This document shows, piece after piece, positions 29,971-40,000 of a stretch of DNA of 58,600 nt. The stretch's first letter is position 1. Each line of letters starts with the position of its first letter. The translations under genes were made by a program, and so were the position numbers. Origin of the DNA: a bacterium (GTDB lineage: Bacteria > Gemmatimonadota > Glassbacteria > GWA2-58-10); NCBI GenBank assembly GCA_021372515.1, contig JAJFUG010000113.1, positions 1 to 58,600 of the forward strand. The letters are read 5' to 3'. The notes under the pieces were generated by a model, which worked only from the letters and a program-made list of their open reading frames with translations, was not told where the DNA came from and did no database searches.

Positions 29971-31748
29971 CTATGACACGCGGGCTGACATTACTGCTTT
30001 GTGCAGTCCTGACAATCACCGCCTCCCTGCCCGCCCAGGAAACCAGGCCGGCGGAAGAGCTGCTCAAGGCGGGCAAATACACGGAGGCCGCGGTCCTCCT
30101 CCAGAAAAGCCTGGCCGCGGACCCCAGGAACCTCCAGGACCTTACCCTGCTCGGGCGGGCGCAGATCGGCGCCGGCGATTTCACTGCGGCTGATTCTGTG
30201 GCCAGGAGCATCCTTGAGATCGACCGGAACAGCGTGGACGGGTGCATTCTCCTGTCCCAGGCGCAACTGGGCCAGAAAGATTCCAGGCAGGCCTACGCCA
30301 CGGTCCAGAAAGCCCTGAAAAAGGACCCGGGCAATCCCGCCCTTCTGCTGCAGCTCGGGATGATCCACATGGCCAGCGATTCGATGGGCCAGGCGATTGT
30401 CTGCCTGACCCAGGTCACGATGGCGGACTCTGTCAACATAACCGCCCTGGAAGCCCTGGGGGATGCCTATGTCAGCCTGGGGACAATCCCAGCCGCGATG
30501 CCGTATTATCTGAAAGCCATGGACATAGATTCCACGCGCTTCGATATCATGCAGAAAGCCGCCGAGCTGTACCGGAAAAACCATCAGTACGCCGAGGCCG
30601 GCCGGATGTACAACCGGATAATCAAGAGCGACTCGACCAGCGATGCGGCCGCCCTTCAATTGAGCCAGCTCTATCTTTCCGCCAAACAGTACGGTTCGGC
30701 CGCCAATGCCCTGGCGCCCTATTTCCAGCGTCACCCGGACGACCGTGACAGGCTTAAGGGAATCGTGAAAGATATGTTCCAGAACGAGCAGTACGCCAGC
30801 GCGCTGCTTATCCTCGATCCGTTCGTGAACTCCCACCCGGAGGACATAGAGACCGGCCTGCTGGATATGGAGGCCCTCTTAAGGAATAAGCAGTTCGAAC
30901 CGGCCCTGGCCGAGGCAGAGCATATCCTGAGCCTGGACCCCGCCTGCCGCCCGGCGCTCAAGACAGCGGCCAAGTCCGCGTTCTATCTGAGGAAGAATGA
31001 AAAGGCGGCCGGTTATTTCAACCGGAGCATCGCGGTCGACACCCTCTCGGCCGAGGAGAACAAGCTGCTGGGCAAGGCCTATTACGAGCTGAACAACGAC
31101 AAGCTGGCGGTCAAGTACCTGAACTTGTCGTTGGCGCAGGATTCGCTGCAGGAGGACATCTGCAACTACCTGGGCACCGCTTACATGCGGCTGAAGGATT
31201 TCGACCAGGCCGCACGGATGTACAAAAAGGATATCGACATTCATCCGGACAATATCTCGGGCTACGCCGACTATGCCCTGTGTAATATGGCAACAAACAA
31301 CTGGGAGACAGCGAAGAAATCGCTGCTCTACGTGACCGAACAGCGGCCCAATTATCCCGGGGGACATCTCAACCTGGCCCGTTGCCTGGCGCAGATGGAC
31401 CAGCTCGGCCAGTCCCGGAAAGAGTACGGGGTTTTCCTCAGCCTGACCGACTCCTTGAAAACAAGGTACAGGAAAGAGGATTTGGAGGCCCACAAGTATA
31501 TCGCCTTTACCTGGCTGTTCGAAAAGAACTACCCGCAGGCCCTGGGCGAGATAGACAAAGCCATGTCCTTCATGACCCCGGGATCGGACAAGAAGCAGGA
31601 GATCGAGCTGCGTCTGTGGCGCGCCCAGACTCTGCACACCCTTAAAAGAATCGACGAGGCCAAGGCGGAGTACGAGACTATTCTCAAGCTCGACCCGGAG
31701 AGCAAAGAGGCCAGGAAAGGACTGGATATCCTAAAGATGATGCACTGA
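29967..31748 (+). CDS. Secreted tetratricopeptide-repeat protein
   Basis: 593 residues; its ATG overlaps the stop of the binding-protein gene (ATGA), so the two are translationally coupled. A signal peptide (LTLLLCAVLTITASLPAQ) is followed by about 13-15 TPR-like 34-residue units with recurring GKAYYELNNDKLAVKYLNLS and GTAYMRLKDFDQAARMYKKD patterns. It should act as a periplasmic scaffold. In Bacteroidota, ExbB-ExbD-ExbD-PstS-TPR gene sets recur, so this is likely a functional unit. Confidence 0.85.
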   Translation: MTMTRGLTLLLCAVLTITASLPAQETRPAEELLKAGKYTEAAVLLQKSLAADPRNLQDLTLLGRAQIGAGDFTAADSVARSILEIDRNSVDGCILLSQAQLGQKDSRQAYATVQKALKKDPGNPALLLQLGMIHMASDSMGQAIVCLTQVTMADSVNITALEALGDAYVSLGTIPAAMPYYLKAMDIDSTRFDIMQKAAELYRKNHQYAEAGRMYNRIIKSDSTSDAAALQLSQLYLSAKQYGSAANALAPYFQRHPDDRDRLKGIVKDMFQNEQYASALLILDPFVNSHPEDIETGLLDMEALLRNKQFEPALAEAEHILSLDPACRPALKTAAKSAFYLRKNEKAAGYFNRSIAVDTLSAEENKLLGKAYYELNNDKLAVKYLNLSLAQDSLQEDICNYLGTAYMRLKDFDQAARMYKKDIDIHPDNISGYADYALCNMATNNWETAKKSLLYVTEQRPNYPGGHLNLARCLAQMDQLGQSRKEYGVFLSLTDSLKTRYRKEDLEAHKYIAFTWLFEKNYPQALGEIDKAMSFMTPGSDKKQEIELRLWRAQTLHTLKRIDEAKAEYETILKLDPESKEARKGLDILKMMH

Positions 31749-31819
31749 GCGGCCGGACAAGCGGCTTTCCGTGTCCGGATTGACACTATTCCATGGACTT
31801 CCTAAGGCGGGTTGTCAAC

Positions 31820-32827
31820 ATGACCAAGCACTTTTTCATCATCGTTCTCGCTGCGGCGTTTCTGTGCGGTTGCCAGAAAAAGCCCGCGCCGATAACCATC
31901 AGCGGCTGGGAGCGCTACCAGGACCAGTACTCGAGCCTCAGTTTCACCCATCCGCAGGGCTGGGTCACCGAGCAGGAGGGCGGCACGGTCTCCTGTTATT
32001 CCTCTCCGGCGGCAGTGAATGGGTTTGTCGACCTGACAGGCTCCGGGCCCAAGAGCGGGGCCCGGCTTTCGGTCAGCACCCAGAGAATGGACAGCCTGAT
32101 TACGCTGGATGACTATGTCAACCGGCGTAAGGTCGACCTGACCGGCTCCGGGTTCGAGATCATCTCCGCGGAGCCGGGCAAGATCAACAACCTCCCCGGC
32201 CAGATCCTCCACTACCAGGGCAATGTGACTGACCGGGTCAAGCTGAGTGTGGCCGAGGTCAGCACCGTGCAGGACTCTTTCGTGTATACGGTCAAATTCG
32301 AGGCTTTCAATGAGGCTTACGAACCGCTGGCGCAGGCTTTCGATTCAGCCGTGGTCTCCCTCGTGCTGCCCGAGAAAAAAGCCGTCGAGGCTCCGGCCGA
32401 CCCCTCGCTTCCCTCGAAAAAGTTCAAGGAGTACGAGAACAAGTACGCCGCTCTGTCCATCCCGGACAATTTCGACGGCAGCGTGCTCAAGCCCAAGCCG
32501 CCGATCGAGTTCGCCTTCGAGATCAAGGGCTACCGCCAGGACTGCTATATTCGTCTGGATGTCATCCCGTCCCAGAACCTGACCGCCGAGAAGATCATCG
32601 AGCAGAACTCGAAGCACTTCAAGGCCACCTCGAAAGGCGAGACCACCCTGGACGGGGTGAAAACCGTCTATCTCAACTATTCGCCCATGAAAGACATCGA
32701 CAGCCGGGTCTATTTCCTGGTGAAGAAGGACAAGTTCTACCGGATCATAATCAACTATTACGCACCGCTGAAAGAGGCTTTCCTGCCGGCTTTCGAAAGC
32801 AGCCTGGCCTCCCTGCGAGTCAAATGA
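31820..32827 (+). CDS. Lipoprotein with two PsbP-like repeats
   Basis: 335 residues from the ATG at 31820 with AAGGCGGG upstream. Lipobox FLCGC at about residue 18. The mature part has two halves of about 140-150 residues that both begin with a YSSLSFTHPQGW or YAALSIPDNFDG strand and contain a long amphipathic helix, suggesting a duplicated PsbP/DUF1795-like fold. No enzyme motif. It is the last gene before a terminator, 71 bases after the TPR gene, and presumably part of the same transcript. Confidence 0.75.
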   Translation: MTKHFFIIVLAAAFLCGCQKKPAPITISGWERYQDQYSSLSFTHPQGWVTEQEGGTVSCYSSPAAVNGFVDLTGSGPKSGARLSVSTQRMDSLITLDDYVNRRKVDLTGSGFEIISAEPGKINNLPGQILHYQGNVTDRVKLSVAEVSTVQDSFVYTVKFEAFNEAYEPLAQAFDSAVVSLVLPEKKAVEAPADPSLPSKKFKEYENKYAALSIPDNFDGSVLKPKPPIEFAFEIKGYRQDCYIRLDVIPSQNLTAEKIIEQNSKHFKATSKGETTLDGVKTVYLNYSPMKDIDSRVYFLVKKDKFYRIIINYYAPLKEAFLPAFESSLASLRVK

Positions 32828-32860
32828 AGAGAAGCCGCCCTTATGGGGCGGCTTCTCTCA
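32828..32860 (+). terminator. Terminator closing the TonB-module transcript
   Basis: AGAGAAGCCGCCC at 32828-32840 pairs with GGGCGGCTTCTCT at 32846-32858 (13 bp, 5-base loop). There is only a short T-rich tail. Confidence 0.75.
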
Positions 32861-32877
32861 TTCCAGCCAGTGAAGGC

Positions 32878-33009
32878 TTAGAGCACTGAACAGGCGGACT
32901 GCAGGGAGAGAAAAACGCAGAAAGCGGCGGGCAGAACGAACAGCGTTATATAAGCTCCGCCCTCCAAAAGCGTCTCCAGCGCCCATTTGAACATCTCTTT
33001 CGCAGTCAT
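32878..33009 (-). CDS. Small membrane protein, 43 residues
   Basis: The ATG at 33009 has CGGAGG five bases upstream, the best ribosome site here; longer frames to 33078 lack one. The product is MTAKEMFKWALETLLEGG followed by one hydrophobic segment ending in FLSLQSACSVL. It is a single-pass small protein of unknown function, converging on the TonB-module terminator. Its 5' leader contains a long hairpin at 33135-33174. Confidence 0.55.
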   Translation of the reverse strand: MTAKEMFKWALETLLEGGAYITLFVLPAAFCVFLSLQSACSVL

Positions 33010-33134
33010 CGGAACCTCCGGGTTATTGTTTGGGGAGTTCTTTTCCATCTTTCTCAGTAAGACTACCCTATTCTGCACCCGGTTTCATTAAAAACGAACT
33101 GGAGACTATTGTCCATTGCATCTGAATCAGCCCC

Positions 33135-33174
33135 TGGAGTGCACCCTGTCATTTGGACAGGAGGGTGCATTCCA
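33135..33174. other. Long imperfect hairpin in the leader of the small protein gene
   Basis: TGGAGTGCAC (33135-33144) pairs with GTGCATTCCA (33165-33174), with one G-T pair, and CCTGTC pairs with GACAGG inside, with a 3-base bulge. It could be a leader control element or a small RNA; it is not a simple terminator. Confidence 0.4.
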
Positions 33175-33240
33175 ACGGGATAATATGTGACAGGACATGA
33201 TTGTTTCTCATAATGCTTTTGCTGCAACACCGTACAACAC

Positions 33241-33278
33241 AAAACGGCCAAGCCTGCTGATTCAGGCTTGGCCGTCTC
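33241..33278 (-). repeat. Repeated terminator-like hairpin (second copy)
   Basis: AACGGCCAAGCCTG, a CTGATT-type loop, and CAGGCTTGGCCGT form a hairpin nearly identical to the terminator at 21828-21866. Here it lies just downstream of tRNA-Ser on the minus strand and is followed there by GTTTTGTGTTG, so it can end the tRNA transcript. Confidence 0.8.
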
Positions 33279-33283
33279 TATCA

Positions 33284-33372
33284 TGGCGGAGAGGAAGGGA
33301 TTCGAACCCTTGGACGTTTTGGCGTCACACGATTTCCAATCGTGCTCCTTCGACCAGCTCGGACACCTCTCC
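33284..33372 (-). tRNA. tRNA-Ser (GGA)
   Basis: 89 bases with a GGAGAGG/CCTCTCC acceptor stem, discriminator G and encoded CCA. The anticodon loop TTGGAAA gives GGA, reading UCC/UCU. The variable arm is long, as in serine tRNAs, and the T arm has GGTTCGAATCC. Confidence 0.97.
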
Positions 33373-33478
33373 AGTTTTAACTGATTGTGGCCTGCAATTT
33401 AATCCGCCCGGCGCGGACTGTCAAGCCTGCGGAAAACCCCTCTGCGGCTTGGCGCCGGAACAAGTTGTCGCGTGGGTC

Positions 33479-33494
33479 TGGCACGAGTGTTGCA
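33479..33494 (+). promoter_or_regulatory. Sigma-54 promoter of the TonB-dependent receptor operon
   Basis: TGGCACG-AGTG-TTGCA matches the full -24/-12 consensus, with GG at 33480-33481 and GC at 33492-33493. The start would be near 33505, giving a leader of about 160 bases. The rest of the 33373-33665 gap holds a weak TGCAATTT half-site near 33401 but no gene. Confidence 0.8.
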
Positions 33495-33665
33495 CACTGT
33501 GCCGCTGTCCGCCTGATTTATCTCTGGCGCGACGCCTACGAATGCTTTAACTTATCGCACCGATCATCGCATTTCCAACGTTCATACAGCCTCGGGACAA
33601 GCAGCATCTTGCACAGCGCGAACCACAGACCAGTGTTACCCGGCCGGAGTCAGCGACGCTCCCGC

Positions 33666-36600
33666 ATGGTAACACCCCTGCTCCTTCTGCTGACCGCTCT
33701 GGCCCTCGTGCCGGGCCGCGAGCTTTTCGCCCAGACCGGGGCCAAGATCGAGGGCATGGTGCGCGACTCGGCCAGCGGCGAGCCGCTGGAGGGTGTGCAG
33801 GTCTCGGTCGAGGGCACCCGCCTGGGCAATGTCTCGGCCGGGGACGGCTACTATTTCATATTGAATGTCCCGCCGGGTGCGCAGAACGTCTCTTTCCACC
33901 GCACCGGATACCGTGCCCGCACGGTCAGCGCGGTGCAGCTTTCGGCCGGCCACACCGCCACGCTGAACGTGACCCTGGAGCCCGGCGTGTTCGAGATGGA
34001 GGCAATCACAGTCTCGGCCGGCGAATCGCCCCTCATCCCCAGGGACAATGTCCAGACCGCCCAGCGCTTCGATGCCAAGACCGCGGGCGAGATTCCGGCC
34101 GAATCCGTGGAACAGATACTCTCCCTGCAGGCCGGAGTGACCACCGACCCCTACGGCCAGTTCCGCATCCGCGGCGGCCGTCAGGGCCAGCAGGCGGTTT
34201 ACATCGACGGTGTGCTGGTGCGGAGTTTCAACGAGCGGCCCTACGAGGCCGACAACACCCCGCTCTACGTGGCCACCAACGCGGTCGAGGAAGTGAGCGT
34301 GATCACCGGCGGGTTCAGCTCCGAGTTCGGCCAGGCTGGCTCGGCCGTAATCAATGAAGTTACCCGTGAGGGTGGAAGCCAGCTTTCGGGCAGCGTGCAG
34401 CTTGAGAGCGACGGGTTCATGCCGCGGGGCATGGACTACGGCTACAACCGCTTGCAGGCCGAGGCCGGCGGGCCGCTGGGGCTGTCGGGGGCCTCGTTCT
34501 TCGTGAGCGCCGAGCTTCTGGGCCGCGCCGACCGCAACCCTACCAGCGGCGGTTTCCGCGGGGTGGATGACGCTTTCGTGAATAAGCTCAACAACGTGCT
34601 CACCACCCTGGGACTCTACGACCCGAACTCGGCCGCCTCGCGCGAGGGCGGTGGGGCGCTGGACGCGGACGCTTTCCGCGAGGGTATCCAGGCCCTGGAC
34701 AAGTTCTCGTTCAGCAATGTCTGGTTCCAGGACACGGACGGTGACGGGATCGGGGACCAGCGGCAGTTCACGCTGGGGGATGATTTCACCGGCGCGGACG
34801 GCGTGCTGGGCACCTACGACGACAAGCGCACGGTCAACGGCGCCGGAGTCTACGCCAACCCCAACCCGGCCCGTCTGCCCGGCAACGGCGATGACCAGTA
34901 CAGCCTCTCGGGCAAGCTCACCTGGTACCAGAACGCCAACCTCAAGTGGCTGGCTTCGGTGCAGGGCAGCCGCAAGCAGCGCCGGGCCTACAGCCACTCC
35001 GACCTGTTCAACAACCCGCTGCGCTCCAACCTGGCCGCCCGGATCACCACCGCCAACGCCACCGCCGGTTTCGACTGGATCATCGACCAGTCCGCCCGGC
35101 GCAACACAAATGTCAAGCTGCGCGCCAACCTCTACCGCAACGACCTGATCCTGGGCACCCCGACCCTCGAATCGCTGAGCCGCGACACCTGGGGCGGGTT
35201 CGGGCCGTCGAGCCTGGACATTATAAGCCAGGACCGCACCCGCGCGGATGATATTTACCGCAATACCACCAACAGCGGCCTGGAGGGCGACCTCCACGAG
35301 CCCTCCGGCTCCAGCGCGACCGTGGACAACGAGCGCGGCCTCTGGCCCAGCGCGGTGCCGGGCAACAACATCCCCTTCGCCACCTCGATAACCCAGCTCC
35401 CCGGCGGACGGGGCGGATTTTCGGCCCAGTTCATCAACGCCGGCCTGATCTCACAGCTCCAGAACAGCCGCGAGGACCGTTTCTCGCTCAAGACCGACCT
35501 TGAAAGCCAGCTCAACCGCTATTTCCGGGTCAAGACCGGGGTGGACCTCAAACTGTTCCACATCCGCGAGGGCGATTTCGACCAGACCGGAGGCGTGTTC
35601 CAGGACTTCTACGACACCCGGCCGCTGATCGCCGCGGGCTATATCCAGAACATCGCCGATTTCGGCGACCTGGTGCTGGACTACGGCCTGCGGGTGGACT
35701 ACATGAACACGCGCGCCGATTTCCCGCTGGTGCTCGGCGAGGCCCGCCCCGAGGACCCGCGCTACCGTCCCGAGGCCCAGGTTTTCTACAGCCCGCGCCT
35801 GAGCGTGGCCCTGCCGGTCACCGACCGCTCGCAGGTGCGCCTGTCCTACGGTCACTTTTTCCAGACCCCGGCCTTCAAGGACATCTACGGCCACATGAAC
35901 CAGGATTTCCGGTTCGACCTGGGGGGCAACACCAACAACATCTACGGCAACGGCAACCTGCAGATGGCCCAGACCGTGATGTTCGAGGCCGGGTTCAGCA
36001 CCATCCTGGACGAGAACACGCGCCTGGACTTCGTGGGCTACCACAGCGAGGTGCGCGGCGACATCGCGGTGCGCCAGATGACCCCCGAGCAGATACTGGA
36101 GCTGGCCGGTGTGACCGACCGGACCTCCACCCGCTCCAACGCGATCCTGAGCGTCTACACCAACCGCGACAAGACCACGGCCCGCGGGCTGGAGATCACG
36201 TTCAACCGTAGGATGAGTTCCTGGTGGGGGCTGGACGCCACCTACACCCTGTCGTTCCCGCGCGCCACGGCCAGCGACCCGCAGGAGTACATCCTCACCT
36301 ACGGCCGCCAGACCTATTTCGACCCGATCACCGGCAAGCGCGGGGTGCAGCCGCCGCCGCGCAGCCTGACCCCGGTGGACTACGACCAGACCCACCAGCT
36401 CAACATCCAGTACAGTTTCCGCCTGCCGGAGTTCTGGCCCCAGGGCGGCCGCGCCGACAAGATACTGAGCGACATCAGCGGCTTCGCCACATTCCAGTTC
36501 GCCAGCGGCCAGCCCTATACCCAGCTCAACCAGAGCGGCTACCCGGCCGGGTCCAACAACAACGAGCGCGGGCCCTCGTACAAGAACGTGAACCTGCGCC

Positions 36601-37007
36601 TCAACAAGGAGCTCCCCTATTTCGGGCCGAAGCTCAAGGTGCGGGCGTTCGGCGAGTTCTACAACCTTTTCGGATTCACCAATTACAACATAGATTATAT
36701 CAACCCCACCACGGGCAGCCCGGATGTGGACGCCTACATACTCAAAGAGGCGTTCAACGACCGCCCGGATTTCCGGGACGCCGCGGGCCATAAAGTGGAC
36801 CGTCTGACCCGCACCGACCAGATCGAAAAACTGACCGGGGATGACGCACAGACCCTGGTGCGCGTGCAGGACCTGGATGGGGACGGCTATATCTCGAAGA
36901 ACGAGATCGTGGCCCTCAAGCTGGCCAACCTCCTGGCCAGCCTGGACAACCCCATGGCCTACCTTCGCCCGCTGGAGGTCCGGCTGGGCGTGAGCGTGGA
37001 TTTCTGA
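33666..37007 (+). CDS. TonB-dependent receptor with carboxypeptidase-regulatory-like domain and EF-hand loop
   Basis: 1113 residues from the ATG at 33666; an in-frame GTG at 33633 would add a basic stretch (GRSQRRSR) that suits a signal peptide better, so the start is uncertain. After the signal come a CarboxypepD_reg-like Ig domain (about 25-110), a plug domain (AESVEQILSLQAGV, FRIRGGRQGQQAVYIDGV, INEVTREGGSQLSG) and a 22-strand-type barrel ending in EVRLGVSVDF. Two calcium-loop sequences stand out: DTDGDGIGD at 356 and a complete EF-hand loop DLDGDGYISKNE at 1069-1080, just before the last strand. It imports a bulky substrate, probably a glycan or peptide. It is followed 10 bases later by the sorting-domain protein gene. 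Confidence 0.9.
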   Translation: MVTPLLLLLTALALVPGRELFAQTGAKIEGMVRDSASGEPLEGVQVSVEGTRLGNVSAGDGYYFILNVPPGAQNVSFHRTGYRARTVSAVQLSAGHTATLNVTLEPGVFEMEAITVSAGESPLIPRDNVQTAQRFDAKTAGEIPAESVEQILSLQAGVTTDPYGQFRIRGGRQGQQAVYIDGVLVRSFNERPYEADNTPLYVATNAVEEVSVITGGFSSEFGQAGSAVINEVTREGGSQLSGSVQLESDGFMPRGMDYGYNRLQAEAGGPLGLSGASFFVSAELLGRADRNPTSGGFRGVDDAFVNKLNNVLTTLGLYDPNSAASREGGGALDADAFREGIQALDKFSFSNVWFQDTDGDGIGDQRQFTLGDDFTGADGVLGTYDDKRTVNGAGVYANPNPARLPGNGDDQYSLSGKLTWYQNANLKWLASVQGSRKQRRAYSHSDLFNNPLRSNLAARITTANATAGFDWIIDQSARRNTNVKLRANLYRNDLILGTPTLESLSRDTWGGFGPSSLDIISQDRTRADDIYRNTTNSGLEGDLHEPSGSSATVDNERGLWPSAVPGNNIPFATSITQLPGGRGGFSAQFINAGLISQLQNSREDRFSLKTDLESQLNRYFRVKTGVDLKLFHIREGDFDQTGGVFQDFYDTRPLIAAGYIQNIADFGDLVLDYGLRVDYMNTRADFPLVLGEARPEDPRYRPEAQVFYSPRLSVALPVTDRSQVRLSYGHFFQTPAFKDIYGHMNQDFRFDLGGNTNNIYGNGNLQMAQTVMFEAGFSTILDENTRLDFVGYHSEVRGDIAVRQMTPEQILELAGVTDRTSTRSNAILSVYTNRDKTTARGLEITFNRRMSSWWGLDATYTLSFPRATASDPQEYILTYGRQTYFDPITGKRGVQPPPRSLTPVDYDQTHQLNIQYSFRLPEFWPQGGRADKILSDISGFATFQFASGQPYTQLNQSGYPAGSNNNERGPSYKNVNLRLNKELPYFGPKLKVRAFGEFYNLFGFTNYNIDYINPTTGSPDVDAYILKEAFNDRPDFRDAAGHKVDRLTRTDQIEKLTGDDAQTLVRVQDLDGDGYISKNEIVALKLANLLASLDNPMAYLRPLEVRLGVSVDF

Positions 37008-37017
37008 AGGCAGAGCG

Positions 37018-40000
37018 ATGCGAGCTGAAACGAAAATGATGCGTCATGCCTGTCTGGCCCTGACCCTGGGAGCGCTTCTGCTTTCCGCCGCCGGCACGGC
37101 CGAGGCCAGTCGCCCGGGAGCGACCGGCAAGCGCAAGGCCGCGCCCGCCGGACCGGCCCTGGCCGCGTTCCTGACCCGTATCTCCACCGGCAACCGGGTG
37201 GAGTTCAACCTCTCGAACAACGGTTACCTGGCCGTGGACCCCAGCCGCGGGGCGGTCACCCCGGGCGGGTTCTGGCCCTCCGGCTCGGAGGACGCCTACA
37301 TCTACCAGAGCGGCCTCAACGTGATGGGCATCATCGACGCGGACGGCGATGGGATCGCCTCGGACGTGGTGGAGACGAACCTCGTGTTCGACAGCGAGTG
37401 GCGCGAGGGCTGCCCGCAGGATGACGCGGACGACGCGAAGAGCCGCCTCTATTTCTCCACCAGCCAGACCGACCTGGAGGAATGGCCCGAGGAGTTCTAT
37501 GTCCAGGACTCCAACCCCCTGAGCCCCACCTACGGCCAGAGCGTGCCGGATGTGCGCTCCGAGCAGGACATCGTGGGTATCTACACGGATGTGGACGGTC
37601 CGCTGAACAGCGCCGCCGGCAGCCTGCACCTGGGGGTGGAGGTGCGCCAGCACGTGCTCCAGTACTCGCTGAGCAACATCCAGGACGTGATGTTCGTGGT
37701 CTGGGACCTCTACAACGCCAGCCGCTACATCAACGAGCCGGACGTGCGCGTGCCCTACGACATCCGCGAGGCCTTCGTCAACATCCGCACCGATTTCGAC
37801 ATCGGCGCGAACGCCCTGGACGACCGCTGCGCGGTCAGCCCGGTGCGCAACATGTCCATCGCCTTCGACTCCGATTTCAAGGAGCCGAATTTCGACGGCA
37901 CCCCGGCGTTCCTGGGGATAAGTTTCCTGGAAGGCCCCACGGACCACGACGGGCTGGACAATCCCAACTCGCTGTTCCCGGCCGGCAACGGCCTGACCGA
38001 CGAGACTTTCGGCGATATCAGCCAGGCCGGGATCAAGGACCCGCGCACCGGGCTGTTCTTCGAGTTCGATTCGGACGTGCTGGATGAAAGCGCCGAGCGG
38101 ATGAGCCTTTTCACCCTGACCACCAACGGCGGCGAGCGCCCCGATCCGGTGGATGACGCCGAGGCGTACCGCATCTACTCCGGCGACCCGCGCGAGGTGC
38201 TGGTGCCGCAGTACGATCCTTACGCCAACCTGATCCTGGCCGATGTGGTGGGCGACATCCGCCAGAACATAATCTCCGGGCCGTTCGAGATGCCGGAGAA
38301 CGACCTGCGCGACTCGCAACGCGTGGTGGCGGCCTTTTTCTTCGCCCGGCCGCAACACGCCGAGGTGAACCTGAACAACCTGACCACCGCGGGCGAGTTC
38401 AAGCCGGTGGTCCAGCTCTGGAAAGCGGCCAGCACCGTGTTCCGCGACAGTTTCGTGGTGCCCTCGCCGCCCGTGAACCCGCGCATGCGCCTTCTGCCCG
38501 GCGACCGCGAGGTGACTGTCACCTGGGACGACCTTCCGGTGGAGTCCAGCGACCCCTACGCCCTGACCGCCGAGGCCGCGGCCCTTCCGCCCTCGACCGA
38601 TTTCCCGGGCCTGGGCTACCGTGCCAAGGATTTCGAGGGCTTCCGGGTCTATCGCTCCACCACAGGCAACGCCTCGGACGCCAAGATGATCGCCCAGTTC
38701 GACCTGGACGACGAGTTCCGCACCTATTCGATCACCCGGGCCAGGGCCACCGCGCAGGGCCTGGAGGACGTGGTCGAGGAAATACCACTGGGAACCAACA
38801 CCGGCCTGGCGTTCAGTTTCACCGACCGCGGGGATGACATCGGCGGTCTGGTCAACGGCGTGCCGCTGTTCTACACCGTGACCGCCTACGATTTCAACCC
38901 GGTGCTGGTGGGCAACGAGTCCCTGGAGTCGAGCGTCAATTTCCGCCGCCAGGACAGCAAGGGCAAGTTCTACCAGTTGGCGATCCCGCGCAGCAACAGT
39001 ACGAGCATAATCTCGGGCAGCGGCACCTGGCAGCAGGTGGACTATTTCGGCAACCCGGTCACGGCCGGGCTGCCCACCTACTCCGAGACCCTGGGCTACG
39101 TGAACGAGGAGTTTACCACGGACAGCAAGGTGGTGGATTTCTCCGAGCCGGTGGCCCCGGTCACCACGGCTTTCGCCTCCGACCTTAGCAGCGTGAGCGT
39201 GGTCGACCCGGAGAACGTGACCAGCCTGGGCGGCTACCTGGTGATCGACTCGATCGTCCACACCAAGCCCGATACGCGCAACCAAGTGCACTATATCCAT
39301 TTCGAGGGACCGGACGGCAAGCCGACCACCAACGGCACATTCACCATCCCCTACCACGATGTCGAGGGCCTCTACCCCGAGGACGAGATTGCAGAGCAGG
39401 TGACCCCGTTCACGTTCAGCGGGCCGCTGGTCAGTGATGGCCCGGCGTTCAACGGTACGGTCTATTTCCGCCAGGGCGCGCTCAAGCTGGCCAAGGTCTC
39501 TCCGCTCAAGGTGAAGCCCGCGGGCGCGTCCGACTACCTGCCGCGTCCCGAGTGGTCCGCCGGCGATTTCGAGCAGCCGGGCGAGGTGCGCTTCGCCAAT
39601 TTCTACGTGCGCCAGCCGTTCATCAGCACCCAGCTCAACGGCCTCTTGAGTCGCACGCTCTGCGTGGCCGGGCAGTTCGTCCCCGGCTCGCTGCGTATCC
39701 GCTGGCTGGAGGACGGGAGCCTGGATGTCTGGGACGAGGCCAACAACGTGCCGGTGCGGTTCAACGAGCGCGTGGCGGATGGCTGGGGTTTCCTGCCTCT
39801 GGACACGTATAGCCATGATGAGATCTTCGAGGACCAGGTCCTGCACCGCAACAGCCAGTGGCTGACCACACTGCAGAGCCGCCCGGTGTTCGCCCCAGAC
39901 CCGGAATTCGCCGGAGCCGAACGGCTGAGCCTGTACGTGCGCGGGGTGGAGCTCCAGTTGCGTAACATCACGGTGCGGCCCGCGGCCGGGGACCAGTGGC

